A DNA stretch of 64,000 bases, taken from positions 62,001 through 126,000 of the forward strand of contig CAYHEC010000003.1 in assembly GCA_964355675.1 (NCBI GenBank). The letters run 5' to 3'. Within the stretch, counting starts at the first letter, position 1. Each line of letters opens with the position of its first letter. The position numbers and the translations under genes were made by a program. Below, piece by piece: positions 41,890 to 50,000 of the stretch. This DNA is from CAMBDS01 sp964355675. Its GTDB lineage: Bacteria; Electryoneota; AABM5-125-24; Hatepunaeales; Hatepunaeaceae. The notes under the pieces were generated by a model. The model was not told the origin of the DNA. It was given only the letters and a program-made list of their open reading frames with translations, and did no database searches.

Positions 41890-42078
41890 ATGAGTCCAAC
41901 CAAACAAATCGTTACCGAAGTCCTTGATACTTTGCCGGACGACGCGACCATAGACGATGTGATCTATCATCTCTATGTAAGAAGTCAGATCAATCGCGGA
42001 CTAAAAGCCATTGAAGATGGTGACGTCTATTCAGAAAATGAAGCCGATGCCCTGATGGATAAATGGCCCACAAATTAA
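41890..42078 (+). CDS. Type II antitoxin
   Basis: A 62-residue acidic protein (QIVTEVLDTLPDDATIDDVI, YHLYVRSQINRGLKAIEDG) of the short antitoxin group that accompanies ParE/RelE toxins. The helical, negatively charged C-terminus is the expected toxin-neutralising part. No separate DNA-binding domain is visible, so autoregulation may need the complex. It overlaps the toxin gene by 16 bases. AAGGA lies 11 bases before the ATG. Confidence 0.85.
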   Translation: MSPTKQIVTEVLDTLPDDATIDDVIYHLYVRSQINRGLKAIEDGDVYSENEADALMDKWPTN

Positions 42079-42371
42079 TCTGGACTGGCCCGGCACTCAC
42101 CGATCTCCAAGAGATTACTGATTATATCAGAAGGGATTCACCGCATTTCGCCGCAATAGTTAAAAGTAACATTAGGCGAACTGCGAAGAGCTTGAAACGA
42201 TTCCCGCTTAGCTCGCGGATAGTCCCGGAATTTGAAAATGATCGAATTCGTGAAGCCATCGAGGGGAAATACAGGATTATCGTCTTCATTGAAGACGACA
42301 CCATCTATGTTGTGAGAATTCTGCATTTTGCGCAAGATTTCCTTAAGCAATTTTCATCTTCATTGAATTAG
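42063..42371 (+). CDS. ParE/RelE-family toxin
   Basis: A 102-residue toxin of the ParE/RelE superfamily: LIWTGPALTDLQEITDYIRR, SLKRFPLSSRIVPEF, IREAIEGKYRIIVFIEDDTI and VVRILHFAQDF. The lack of a RelE catalytic triad is usual for ParE-type gyrase poisons, which is the favoured reading, but the target is not certain. It is encoded with its overlapping antitoxin as a standard type II module. Its position just before rpmH, near the probable replication origin region, is unusual but may be chance. Confidence 0.88.
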   Translation: MAHKLIWTGPALTDLQEITDYIRRDSPHFAAIVKSNIRRTAKSLKRFPLSSRIVPEFENDRIREAIEGKYRIIVFIEDDTIYVVRILHFAQDFLKQFSSSLN

Positions 42372-42664
42372 GAATTTGCGAGATTGCTTCACCCGTTTGG
42401 CAAAGGGTTCGCAAAGACGAGTTCGGAGTCTTATCCTTTGTGAGCGCCTTCTCCCCCATATCCACCTTTTTTCCCTTCCCGCCTCGAATCAGCCTCCCAA
42501 TAGTTCCGTTTCTCCTTCTGTGAGCGTAAATTATAGGTCGCTTGATAATTGAACACTAATTCTACGAACAAAGACAAGCTAAAGCTTGAACTCTGAACAA
42601 AGACACGCTGAAGCGGTGAACTCTGGATTTATACAAATAATTACTTAATAAAGAGATAAAATCG
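42372..42664. other. Gap before rpmH with CGCTGAAGCG repeats
   Basis: Two copies of a ~27-base repeat lie at 42571 and 42600 (ACACGCTGAAGCGGTGAAC in the second), the same unit as at 17942. The rpmH promoter must lie here or upstream; no clear elements were found. Only one weak DnaA-box-like match (ATATCCACC) is present, so it is not called as oriC. Confidence 0.55.
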
Positions 42665-42823
42665 ATGAGCTTTACTTACAAACCCTCAAACAGGAAGCGC
42701 CGCAACAAGCACGGCTTCCGCGAAAGAATGGCTGACCGTCATGGTCGCGACGTCCTTAGCCGTCGTCGCGCAAAAGGCCGTTACAAGTTAACTGTCAGCG
42801 ATGAGCTCCGTCGTCACGACTAA
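42665..42823 (+). CDS. rpmH: Ribosomal protein bL34
   Basis: A 52-residue, very basic protein: FTYKPSNRKRRNKHGFRERM, ADRHGRDVLSRRRAKGRYKL, then TVSDELRRHD. The first two blocks are the conserved bL34 core; the last few residues are a short lineage-specific tail. It begins the conserved rpmH-rnpA-yidD-yidC-mnmE order. The rnpA start codon lies inside its last codons, a 23-base overlap. Confidence 0.95.
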   Translation: MSFTYKPSNRKRRNKHGFRERMADRHGRDVLSRRRAKGRYKLTVSDELRRHD

Positions 42824-43171
42824 GGAGCCTAAGGCAGGTCGTATTTCCGGGCGCAGACTCTTCAGATCGATTTACCGACAAGGTATTCGGGCGGAGTCGA
42901 GTCGTCTGAAAGTTTTTTTTTGCCTGGACTAAAAAATCAATTCGGCATTACGACGCCGCGTTCTGCCGGTATAGCAGTCAAACGGAACCGCTTCAAGCGA
43001 CTTCTTCGAGAAACTTACCGCTTGAATTCCCATCGCCTAATGGTCAATGGAGCGCTTCTTGTGCGTCTTAAACTCACTGATAACGAAGCAGGTATCGGTG
43101 AGGAGATGTTAGGTATCACCTTACACGCTTTGCAACGATATTCGAAGCGTGTTGGAGGGAATTCATCATGA
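42801..43171 (+). CDS. rnpA: Ribonuclease P protein component, interrupted by a frameshift in a T9 run
   Basis: Protein subunit of RNase P, which matures tRNA 5' ends. From ATG 42801, inside rpmH, the frame gives GRISGRRLFRSIYRQG and RAESSRLKVFF, the normal RnpA N-terminus, and then hits a stop shortly after a run of nine T (42913-42921). The C-terminal half, GLKNQFGITTPRSAG, VKRNRFKRLLRETYRL (the RNA-binding RNR motif) and onward, is in another frame. Ten T's would restore one reading frame of about 123 residues, the usual length. Since rnpA is normally essential, either the run is miscounted, or expression relies on polymerase or ribosome slippage on the T-run. Confidence 0.85.
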
Positions 43172-43416
43172 AACGTCTTGCAATATTCATTATCGCAGGC
43201 TATCAGAAGTTCATAAGTCCATTGTTTCCACCTTCCTGCAGATATTCTCCAACATGCTCACACTACGCAAGGGTTGCATTAGAGCGACATGGTTTTCTTC
43301 GCGGCGGGATTATGTCAGCGTGGCGCATTTTGCGTTGCGGACCTTGGAGCAAAGGCGGGATAGACGAAGTTCCCGAAATCAACTGTCCAGTTCACGAGCG
43401 TCATTCGAGAACGTAA
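43168..43416 (+). CDS. yidD: Membrane protein insertion efficiency factor YidD
   Basis: An 82-residue YidD/Haemolytic-domain protein: IIAGYQKFISPLFPPSCRY, SPTCSHYARVALERHG and ILRCGPWSKGGIDEVP, with the three conserved cysteines. It is amphipathic and acts at the inner membrane with YidC, whose gene follows after a repeat-filled gap. The start overlaps the rnpA stop by ATGA. Confidence 0.93.
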   Translation: MKRLAIFIIAGYQKFISPLFPPSCRYSPTCSHYARVALERHGFLRGGIMSAWRILRCGPWSKGGIDEVPEINCPVHERHSRT

Positions 43417-43696
43417 GTTTTCTGGAGGGCGGACTTTAAGTCCGCTCTCTCGCGTAGGTAGGGCTTCCAGCCAGTCTTGTGTCACAGCAATAATGATGGG
43501 TGTAGGTAGCGCAGCGATTTATCGCGCCTATCGTCCCAATTTTAATATGAGCTCGATAAATCGCTGCGCTACCGAATGAGCTCGATAAATCGCTGCGCTA
43601 CCAATCATTATTCCCATGACAACACACCAGGGCAAGAGCGGACTGAAAGTCCGCCCTCCAAGAGTTTTAATTATTTATAATTGCAACTGAGTTTCA
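43417..43696. repeat. Nested repeat cluster between yidD and yidC
   Basis: Outer related stems at 43423-43448 (GGAGGGCGGACTTT arm) and 43635-43659 (arm GCGGACT, inverted orientation) surround three copies of a 20-base sequence GGTAGCGCAGCGATTTATCG: one forward (43505-43524) and two reverse (43554-43573, 43583-43602). These in turn lie between AATAATGAT and ATCATTATT. The arrangement looks like insertion of repeats into repeats within an otherwise tightly packed operon. Confidence 0.8.
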
Positions 43697-45436
43697 ATGG
43701 ATAAGCGAACCGTAATCGCCTTTGTTTTGATCGGCCTGATTCTGTTTTTCTATGGCGATTTTATCAAATGGCTTTATCCTCCTCCGCCGTCAACTTCGGC
43801 CGAAAGTGTCAGCCAATTTGGCGACTCGACCAGGTCGAGACAATTATCAAGTCATACCACAGCGCCGGGATTATCATCAGTCGGTGATGAAGATGTGGCG
43901 GCGATCCTTGATACAATGGAGGCATACACTAACACGATTGCGCCTGTACCAGCGCGGCTGATAACGGTTGAGACTGACCGCTATCATATTGTAATATCAT
44001 CCAATGGCGCTCAGTTCAGATCGCTTCGGTTGAAGCCGTACAAGCGCTATATGCCTGACGCTGTAGAACTTATCCCCGAAGCGCCTGGCGCCCGCCCAGC
44101 CTTTCGTTTCTGGTCAAAAGATGGTCCGGTCGAGACGACAAATCTCGCTTTTGCTATCGAGGGCGACGAGAACGACGGAGATTACTTATTCAGGGTGTCA
44201 GGCTCGCAACGTGACTCTCTTAGATTGATCGCATCTCTGGGTAACGGCCGAGCGCTAAGAGTTACCTATACTTTCACCGGCGACAAGTTTCAGATTCTTT
44301 GCAATGCTGAAGGAGTCGGAACGACTGATTTGTGGGTAAGGGACTACGCCGAAGCAATCTGGCAAGGAGGACTAAGTTACACAGAAGGTGACTCAGCTCA
44401 AGACAACACTTTTTCCATGGCTTACACATATTTTGTCGGTGACGAACTGGAAGAGCAGAAGATTGAGAGCAAGTACGTTTTCACCGGACCTACCGATGGT
44501 AAGGTTCGTTGGACAGCAATTCGGACGAAGTACTTTATGGTGGCAATGCTTCCAGAAACGGCTGAGGGTGTTGGAAGTTGGATGGAGAGCCGTCATGACT
44601 CGACCTATACGGGGGATTTTCCTCCAAATCGCCTCGGTATAGGAATTCGACTGCCGGTAAAGCAGGGGAGTCTGGCGACGCCTATACGGATGTTCGCGGG
44701 GCCGATAGACGACGAGCTTGTTGCTGAAGTGGATCCTACTCTTAAGCGGATGATGAATTTTGGTTGGTCGATCATTGCACCTTTTTCGAAGGCAACTCTG
44801 TGGGGGTTGAAGGCAATGTATAAGTTGATTCCGAATTATGGTGTATGTATCATCATATTCTCGATTTTAATCAAAATCATCATCTGGCCTTTGACACATA
44901 AGCAGTATTCGTCGATGGCGGCTATGCAACGAGTGCAACCGCAGTTAACCGTATTGCGCGAGAAATACAAGAGCGATCCGGCAAGGCTCAACAAAGAAAT
45001 GATGAAGCTCTATAAGGAGGAGAAGATCAACCCGATGGGGGGTTGTTTGCCGATGTTACTGCAAATTCCTCTATTATGGGCTTTATTTACCGTATTTCGA
45101 TCAACAATTGAGTTCAGACAAGCGCCGTTTGCCTTTTGGATTCACGACCTCTCATTGCCCGACTACGTGTTTGCGCTACCCTTTGCGTTACCCATTTATG
45201 GGTCACATTTCGCGATTCTTCCGGTATTGATGGCAGTATCAACCTTCTATCAGACGAAATTAACGATGACCGACCCGAATCAGAAAGCCATGCTGTATAT
45301 GATGCCGGTTATGATGCTATTATTCTTTAATGGGTTTCCATCAGGATTGAACTTGTACTACACGCTTCTCAATGTCTGGACGTTGGTTCAACAGAAGATT
45401 ACGCCGATGCCCAAAGCCGTTCCTCAAACGACCTAA
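43697..45436 (+). CDS. yidC: Membrane protein insertase YidC
   Basis: A 579-residue Oxa1/YidC insertase. It has an N-terminal anchor (TVIAFVLIGLILFFYGDFI), a large periplasmic domain (~60-340, starting ITVETDRYHIVISSNGAQF), then the conserved insertase core: YGVCIIIFSILIKIIIWPL, a hairpin MAAMQRVQPQLTVLREKYKS, NPMGGCLPMLLQIPLLWALF and PSGLNLYYTLLNVWTLVQQ. It inserts membrane proteins alone or with SecYEG. The periplasmic domain and its length are of the Gram-negative type. Confidence 0.95.
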   Translation: MDKRTVIAFVLIGLILFFYGDFIKWLYPPPPSTSAESVSQFGDSTRSRQLSSHTTAPGLSSVGDEDVAAILDTMEAYTNTIAPVPARLITVETDRYHIVISSNGAQFRSLRLKPYKRYMPDAVELIPEAPGARPAFRFWSKDGPVETTNLAFAIEGDENDGDYLFRVSGSQRDSLRLIASLGNGRALRVTYTFTGDKFQILCNAEGVGTTDLWVRDYAEAIWQGGLSYTEGDSAQDNTFSMAYTYFVGDELEEQKIESKYVFTGPTDGKVRWTAIRTKYFMVAMLPETAEGVGSWMESRHDSTYTGDFPPNRLGIGIRLPVKQGSLATPIRMFAGPIDDELVAEVDPTLKRMMNFGWSIIAPFSKATLWGLKAMYKLIPNYGVCIIIFSILIKIIIWPLTHKQYSSMAAMQRVQPQLTVLREKYKSDPARLNKEMMKLYKEEKINPMGGCLPMLLQIPLLWALFTVFRSTIEFRQAPFAFWIHDLSLPDYVFALPFALPIYGSHFAILPVLMAVSTFYQTKLTMTDPNQKAMLYMMPVMMLLFFNGFPSGLNLYYTLLNVWTLVQQKITPMPKAVPQTT

Positions 45437-45458
45437 TTTTCGAGACAACAGATAAGCA

Positions 45459-46784
45459 ATGTCCAGTTACCGCGAAGGCGACACGATTTGCGCAGAATCA
45501 ACGCCACGGGGACGAGGCGGAATTTCTGTTGTCCGCCTATCGGGAGCTGACTCTGCTCGCATTGTTGCACTGCTATTTGATAAACCGCTTCCCGATCATG
45601 GCAGGTTCAGGGCTGGAAGGATAGTAATACCGGGTCCTGAGCCTGTCCCTCTCGATGACGCCGTCGTCTCAGTATATTCAAAACCTCATTCATACACCGG
45701 CGAAGACGTCGTTGAGATATCGACCCACGGAAACCCGGTGATTGTGTCGGAATTGCTTGAAGCGCTTTATGCGAGAGGCGCGCGACCCTCTGAATCCGGG
45801 GAATTTACCCTGAGAGCTTACCTTAATGGCCGTATCGATCTTACACAAGCCGAAGCAGTCAGTGATTTAATCAATGCGGTGAGTAAGGAAGCGGCACAAG
45901 CGGCGCTGAAGCAACTCGACGGTAATATCGGCAAAGCCTGTGAGGAGATAGCGGCATTGGTCGAACGATTGCTTATCTATACGGAATTGGAGCTGGATTT
46001 TTCCGAAGAAGACGTCGAGCTGGTGAGTCAAGAAGAAAAGCTTGTCTTGGTTCGCAAGGCGATCAAGGCGGCTGAAGGAATGCTTGCCGGATATCAGAGT
46101 TCGCGACGATTAAGAGAAGGCGTCAAGGTCGTGTTGACAGGGGCGCCAAATGTTGGTAAAAGCAGTATATATAATGTGTTGATTGATGAGGAGAAGGCAA
46201 TAGTACACAAATCACCTGGAACAACCCGCGATGTACTAAGCTCCAAAACAATCATTGGTGGGATTGAATTTGAATTTTTTGATACGGCAGGGCTGAGGGA
46301 TGCGCCAGACGAGATAGAAGATGAAGGCATTTCCCGCGCAATGAGGGCCTTAAAGCAAGCTGACATTGTCCTTGAGATTGATTCTATTGATCTTGCAGGA
46401 TTTTCCGAATCAACCTACGACGTTCCCACAATCAAAGTTACAAACAAGTGTGATAACGGAATGCCAGAACATGTAGAAGGCGTATCAGTTTCGGCTCGAA
46501 CAAGATATGGTATTGAGGAACTCAGGTACATGCTTTTGGATTTGGTCACTGATGATAAAAAGACAGGCGATGGAACTATAAATCGTGAGCGGCATTATAC
46601 ATTATTAACCAGCGGATTAGCAAGTTTACAGAGAGGGCTTGAAGGGCTGATGGATAGGATTCCTGCCGAGATGATAGCGGAGGAATGGCGAAGCGCACTT
46701 GCCGCGCTTGATGAACTATCTGGTAAGAAAAAACTTGATGATATATTAAATACAATATTTGGAAAGTTTTGTATTGGGAAGTAA
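45459..46784 (+). CDS. mnmE: tRNA modification GTPase MnmE
   Basis: Forms, with MnmG, the complex that adds carboxymethylaminomethyl groups to wobble U34 of certain tRNAs. The 441-residue protein has the N-terminal tetrahydrofolate-binding domain (DTICAESTPRGRGGISVVRL, SGEFTLRAYLNGRIDL), a G domain with GAPNVGKSS (P-loop), DTAGLRDA and TNKCD, and the C-terminal FCIGK with the catalytic-type cysteine. ACAACAGATA lies four bases before the ATG. mnmG follows after a CNBD gene. Confidence 0.95.
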   Translation: MSSYREGDTICAESTPRGRGGISVVRLSGADSARIVALLFDKPLPDHGRFRAGRIVIPGPEPVPLDDAVVSVYSKPHSYTGEDVVEISTHGNPVIVSELLEALYARGARPSESGEFTLRAYLNGRIDLTQAEAVSDLINAVSKEAAQAALKQLDGNIGKACEEIAALVERLLIYTELELDFSEEDVELVSQEEKLVLVRKAIKAAEGMLAGYQSSRRLREGVKVVLTGAPNVGKSSIYNVLIDEEKAIVHKSPGTTRDVLSSKTIIGGIEFEFFDTAGLRDAPDEIEDEGISRAMRALKQADIVLEIDSIDLAGFSESTYDVPTIKVTNKCDNGMPEHVEGVSVSARTRYGIEELRYMLLDLVTDDKKTGDGTINRERHYTLLTSGLASLQRGLEGLMDRIPAEMIAEEWRSALAALDELSGKKKLDDILNTIFGKFCIGK

Positions 46785-46793
46785 GTGCTGGAT

Positions 46794-46809
46794 TGTTCCA
46801 CGTGGAACA
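46794..46809. promoter_or_regulatory. parS centromere site
   Basis: TGTTCCACGTGGAACA, a perfect 16-base palindrome matching the bacterial chromosomal parS consensus (TGTTNCACGTGNAACA type) recognised by ParB. It sits just after the mnmE stop. parS sites cluster near oriC, commonly around mnmE/mnmG/rsmG/parAB, which fits this location. No parA or parB gene is in the window. Confidence 0.9.
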
Positions 46810-46852
46810 TTCCGCGCGGGGTATTTCATAAATAAAATATCTGGAGGTCCTA

Positions 46853-47320
46853 ATGGTGGTGTCAACTAATCAGGAACTTCTGCAAATATTGGCCGAGCAT
46901 CCTCTGTTTAAGGATATGGGAGAGGATGACCGCGTCGAGTTATCTGCAATGATGATTGAGCGTCACTACGAAGCGGGCGCTGAGCTTTTTCGCGAAGGCG
47001 ATCCGGGTGGGGAGCTGTTCTTGTTAGGAGGCGGTTCGATTGAGGTGCAAAAGCAACGTTCTCATGGGTCGGGACGGGTAGTGATAGCTCGCTTTGAACG
47101 CGGAGGGGTTATCGGCGAGATGTCCCTTGTGGATCGTATGTCCCGTTCAGCGACGGTGATAGCGGTGCAACCGACACGAACGTGGGTACTTTCTCAAGAG
47201 GTCTTTGAGGATATATTGAGAAATAAACCAAGTCTTGCAATAGAGGTTCTTAAGGGGCTTGCGGCGTTGTTGAGCCAAAGACTCAGAAATACTTCAGGTT
47301 GGTTTGCTGATGTGTTTTAG
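46853..47320 (+). CDS. Stand-alone cyclic nucleotide-binding domain protein
   Basis: A 155-residue single CRP/PKA-type CNBD with N-terminal helices (LLQILAEHPLFKDMGEDD), EGDPGGELFLLGGGSIEVQ, and the phosphate-binding cassette GEMSLVDRMSRSATVIA with the Glu and Arg that contact cyclic nucleotide. No HTH or other output domain follows, so it probably works by protein contact. A strong TGGAGG precedes the ATG. It lies within the mnmE-mnmG operon right after parS, an unusual position, and could be a receptor for cAMP made by the class III cyclases at 18039 and 19598, but that link is inference. Confidence 0.85.
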   Translation: MVVSTNQELLQILAEHPLFKDMGEDDRVELSAMMIERHYEAGAELFREGDPGGELFLLGGGSIEVQKQRSHGSGRVVIARFERGGVIGEMSLVDRMSRSATVIAVQPTRTWVLSQEVFEDILRNKPSLAIEVLKGLAALLSQRLRNTSGWFADVF

Positions 47321-47359
47321 GGTTAAATAATAATTTGGAATGAGCGGATTGGTCGTGGT

Positions 47360-49222
47360 ATGATAAGTGGAAATCGTGACGCTGACGTGATAGTCGTTGG
47401 CGGAGGTCACGCGGGTTGTGAAGCCGCGGCCGCGTCAGCCAGAGCTGGCGCTAAAACGCTGTTGATCACCGGAGACCTCGCTACTCTCGGCCGAATGTCT
47501 TGCAATCCTGCAATTGGAGGAATTGCTAAAGGACATCTTGTGCGAGAGATCGATGCTCTCGGCGGGATTATGGGACTCGTTACGGATCGAACCGCTATCC
47601 AGTATAGAGTACTCAATCGCTCGAAGGGCACAGCAGTCTGGTCGCCTCGCGCGCAGTGCGATCGAAAGCACTATTCGCTTGAAATGCAACGATTGATAGA
47701 AGGCTACCCGGGAATAAGCTTGCTTGGTGGAATGGTCAAAGCGGTTGAGGTTACCGGTGGAAAAATCAACGGGGTGATTCTCGAGGATGGAAGCAAGCTG
47801 ACCGCAGGCGCAGTCGTTCTAACGTGCGGTACTTTTCTTAATGGTTTGATGCACTGCGGGGAAACTCAGCAGGTTGGTGGAAGATATGGCGAGCTTCCCG
47901 TTGTCGGTCTTACGCGTTGCCTGGTTGAACTTGGTTTTCAGTCAGGAAGGTTAAAGACCGGAACTCCGCCACGACTTAACGGTTCGACGATCGATTATAG
48001 TTTGACCGAACGACAAGACGGTGATGTTGAACCGATCTTTTTTCATTGGGAATCTGCCCGTCCACTGCTACCACAACTCCCGTGCTGGATTACACATACA
48101 AACAATTCCGTTCATAACGAATTGAGAATGGGATTAGGCAGGTCTCCTCTTTATACGGGACGCATCGAAGGAAGAGGCCCGCGGTATTGTCCATCTATAG
48201 AAGATAAAATTGTGCGATTCGCCGATAAGGAAAGTCACACGATTTTTCTCGAACCAGAGGGGTTGACAACTAACGAAGTCTATCCTAACGGCTTTTCCAC
48301 AAGTCTCCCTTCCGACGTTCAACTCAAGGCGATCCGCCTAATTCCCGGATTAGAAAAAGTCGAAATTACCCGTCCGGGTTATGCTGTTGAGTATGATTAT
48401 TTTCCACCTCATCAACTCTTTCCTACACTCGAAACCAAACTATTTGGGGCACTTTTTTTTGCAGGGCAAATCAATGGCACGTCGGGTTATGAAGAAGCCG
48501 CGGCGCAGGGATTAATCGCAGGAGTCAACGCGGCACAAGTTGCGTTGGGGACGAAGGAACGCCTTACACTTGGTAGGGAAGAGGCATATATTGGCGTTCT
48601 GATCGATGATTTGATCACTCGCGGAACAGAAGAACCTTACCGAATGTTCACGTCACGAGCCGAATACCGGCTCCAGCTAAGACTTGATAATGCAGGGGCA
48701 AGACTGACTGGCAAAGGCAAGTCGTTCGGTTTGATTAGCGATGATCAGTATAAATATTTAGAATTATTCGAAACTCGACTTGCATTATGTCTCGCCTATT
48801 TGATGATCGAAAAGAAAGCCGCGAGTGAAGGCCAAGTATTTTCTCTCTTTGAGATGTTGCGCCGTCCGGAGGTCACTTTGTTGGAATTATTGCGGGATCG
48901 TGAAAGCGCGACAACACTATTATCAATGGTCACAGAATCAGGCCCCGAATTGGTTCGTCGAGTCGAAGCGGAGGTTAAGTATGAAGGTTACTTGCGACGA
49001 CAGGAGGGGCGTGTGCAGGAAATGAAGCGAAATCGTGATCGATTAATTCCGATCACATTCGATTTTGCGAACATCAAGGGGATATCAACAGAAGCAAAAG
49101 AGAAGCTTCTCTCCATCATGCCGACTGATATTGCCCAAGCGGGAAACATTCCGGGCGTTACTCCGGCAGATCTTGCGGTGTTGTTGATTCACCTGAAAAG
49201 AACAGCGAGTTTGAGTAGTTGA
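47360..49222 (+). CDS. mnmG: tRNA uridine-5-carboxymethylaminomethyl modification enzyme MnmG
   Basis: The FAD-containing partner of MnmE. The 620-residue length is normal. Conserved features are the FAD-binding VIVVGGGHAGCEAAAA, LGRMSCNPAIGGIAKGHLVR, SPRAQCDRKHY, ETQQVGGRYGE, LKTGTPPRL and the C-terminal FTSRAEYRLQLRLDNA and GYLRRQEGRV segments. It ends shortly before rsmG, with an AT-rich 107-base gap between. Confidence 0.95.
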   Translation: MISGNRDADVIVVGGGHAGCEAAAASARAGAKTLLITGDLATLGRMSCNPAIGGIAKGHLVREIDALGGIMGLVTDRTAIQYRVLNRSKGTAVWSPRAQCDRKHYSLEMQRLIEGYPGISLLGGMVKAVEVTGGKINGVILEDGSKLTAGAVVLTCGTFLNGLMHCGETQQVGGRYGELPVVGLTRCLVELGFQSGRLKTGTPPRLNGSTIDYSLTERQDGDVEPIFFHWESARPLLPQLPCWITHTNNSVHNELRMGLGRSPLYTGRIEGRGPRYCPSIEDKIVRFADKESHTIFLEPEGLTTNEVYPNGFSTSLPSDVQLKAIRLIPGLEKVEITRPGYAVEYDYFPPHQLFPTLETKLFGALFFAGQINGTSGYEEAAAQGLIAGVNAAQVALGTKERLTLGREEAYIGVLIDDLITRGTEEPYRMFTSRAEYRLQLRLDNAGARLTGKGKSFGLISDDQYKYLELFETRLALCLAYLMIEKKAASEGQVFSLFEMLRRPEVTLLELLRDRESATTLLSMVTESGPELVRRVEAEVKYEGYLRRQEGRVQEMKRNRDRLIPITFDFANIKGISTEAKEKLLSIMPTDIAQAGNIPGVTPADLAVLLIHLKRTASLSS

Positions 49223-49329
49223 CAAAGACTCAACAACTTCTCAACAATGTAGTTAACAAAATGTTAATATCTTTGATGGTTGTTGCTTAAGTGTTTATTT
49301 ATTAATCAAATATTAACTCTGCTAAATAT

Positions 49330-49923
49330 ATGACTGATGTTGATAACTTACTGGAATCCTATGGAAGGATTGTTCTAAGTGCCAATAAAAAACTGAACTT
49401 GGTTTCACGTCGCAATGTTAATAAACTGCTTCCCGACCTGATTGAAGAGTCGTTAATCCCGCTTACAATGAGCCAATGGCGAATCGATTCGCCGATACTC
49501 GATATCGGTAGTGGTGGCGGTTTTCCCGGCATACCAATCAAAATATCCCGCCTCGATGTTTTTGTCACGCTCCTCGATTCTAATCGCAAGAAAGTGTTGT
49601 TTTTAAGGACGGCAATACGCGATCTTGGGCTGACCGGCGCTGAAGCGATATGGATGCGTTGTGAAGAATTTGCCAACGTCAGCACTAATCAGGGGAGATT
49701 TGCCACTATAACTGCCCGCGGTGTCGGTGACTTCGATTTGCTCGTTCGATCAGCGGCCAAATTGCTTAAGCCGGGAGGCGAATTGATCGTTTGGTTAAGT
49801 TCGGTTCCGGAAGCGAACGCCACGTGCTCGCAGTACTTTGAGTTTCCAGAAAAAATATGCCCACAAAGTGGACTTATCCTGCTGAATTTGCGCAGGAATT
49901 TGGCTACGGTTTCATCCAAATAA
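49330..49923 (+). CDS. rsmG: 16S rRNA (guanine527-N7)-methyltransferase RsmG
   Basis: A SAM-dependent methyltransferase that modifies G527 in 16S rRNA. The 197-residue protein has KKLNLVSRRNVNKLLPDLIE at the N-terminus, the SAM-binding LDIGSGGGFPGIPIKI, then VTLLDSNRKKVLFLRTAI, and ITARGVGDFDLLVRSAAKLL. It closes the origin-type gene cluster. parA and parB often follow rsmG in other genomes but do not here; the neighbour is a minus-strand protease. The stop runs into a strong terminator. Confidence 0.93.
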   Translation: MTDVDNLLESYGRIVLSANKKLNLVSRRNVNKLLPDLIEESLIPLTMSQWRIDSPILDIGSGGGFPGIPIKISRLDVFVTLLDSNRKKVLFLRTAIRDLGLTGAEAIWMRCEEFANVSTNQGRFATITARGVGDFDLLVRSAAKLLKPGGELIVWLSSVPEANATCSQYFEFPEKICPQSGLILLNLRRNLATVSSK

Positions 49924-49951
49924 AAACGGCGGCATCGATGCCGCCGTTTTT
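49922..49951. terminator. Bidirectional intrinsic terminator
   Basis: A perfect 30-base palindrome with a GC-rich stem (ACGGCGGCAT arm) flanked by A5 on the left and T5 on the right. It is placed between convergent rsmG and the metalloprotease gene, so it can end transcription from both sides. Confidence 0.9.
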
Positions 49952-50000
49952 AATTACAAATTTGGACAAATCGCACACGTGTCGTGGTGGAAATCCCAAT

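Noticed and set aside
42372..42664. Possible oriC before rpmH
   Set aside because: The gene order suggests an origin nearby, but only one poor DnaA-box match was seen, there is no AT-rich unwinding element of note, and dnaA is not adjacent.
49223..49329. AT-rich gap between mnmG and rsmG as a replication origin
   Set aside because: No DnaA-box-like nonamers on either strand; AT-richness alone is not enough.
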